From NCBI GenBank assembly GCA_016934775.1, contig JAFGSP010000073.1, positions 1 through 5,314 on the forward strand: DNA of 5,314 nt. Direction: 5' to 3'. Positions within the stretch are counted from its first letter, which is position 1; every line of letters begins with the position of its first letter. The notes below the pieces were generated by a model. That model had not been told where the DNA came from and made no database searches. It saw only the letters and a program-made list of their open reading frames with translations. A program made the position numbers and the translations under genes. The stretch is from Candidatus Woesearchaeota archaeon. Its GTDB lineage: Archaea; Nanobdellota; Nanobdellia; Woesearchaeales; GW2011-AR15. This document shows positions 5,299 to 5,314 of the stretch, piece by piece.

Positions 5299-5314
5299 TA
5301 TCGCAATTGTGATA
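5299..5314 (+). promoter_or_regulatory. Near-perfect 16-base dyad between TATA box and transcription start, candidate operator
   Basis: TATCGCAATTGTGATA equals its own reverse complement at 14 of 16 positions; the single broken base pair is G opposite T. It begins five bases after the TATA box at 5286-5293 and would cover the predicted start site, where archaeal repressors commonly block polymerase recruitment. The dyad may extend past the window edge. Confidence 0.5.

Overview
The window looks like chromosomal DNA from an AT-rich archaeon. Several independent signs point that way: a DUF835 domain (a family known mainly from archaea), a two-site CheC phosphatase, GGTGA-type ribosome binding sites, T-tract ends without hairpins, and BRE/TATA-like promoter boxes, including a near-textbook one at the right end. 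The phylum cannot be fixed from this sequence alone; a DPANN or euryarchaeal lineage is possible. Six protein-coding genes are supported, one of them cut by the window edge. No tRNA, rRNA, CRISPR array or insertion sequence was seen.

Layout from left to right. At 1-449 (minus) is a nearly complete [NiFe]-hydrogenase maturation endopeptidase whose last few codons lie outside the window. At 512-1783 (minus) is a membrane sensor with two tandem Cache repeats, a second membrane helix and a HAMP domain. It stops there, without the methyl-accepting signalling rod or a kinase domain. It is preceded, 11 bases upstream, by a 55-residue helical protein with three cysteines (1795-1962, minus). The two form a compact unit in which both genes have the same ribosome binding site block. 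At 2079-3509 and 3502-4425 (minus, overlapping by 8 bases) is a two-component pair: a four-helix membrane histidine kinase of the HisKA_2 type, then a multi-domain response regulator (REC-PAS-DUF835-winged helix). Divergent from it at 4582-5217 (plus) is CheC with both catalytic motifs intact. The window ends in a strong archaeal promoter followed by a 16-base dyad, for a gene that starts beyond the edge.

How the genes may work together. Kinase and regulator are almost certainly a cognate phosphorelay with transcriptional output. CheC dephosphorylates CheY-like REC domains in known systems, but no cheA, cheY, cheD or cheW is visible here, so it may act on the neighbouring REC protein or on a chemotaxis system encoded elsewhere. 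The Cache-HAMP protein can sense an extracellular ligand but has no visible output domain, so it would need a partner; the coupled 55-residue protein is one candidate. These links are inferences from gene order. The domain assignments rest on motifs read directly in the sequence.
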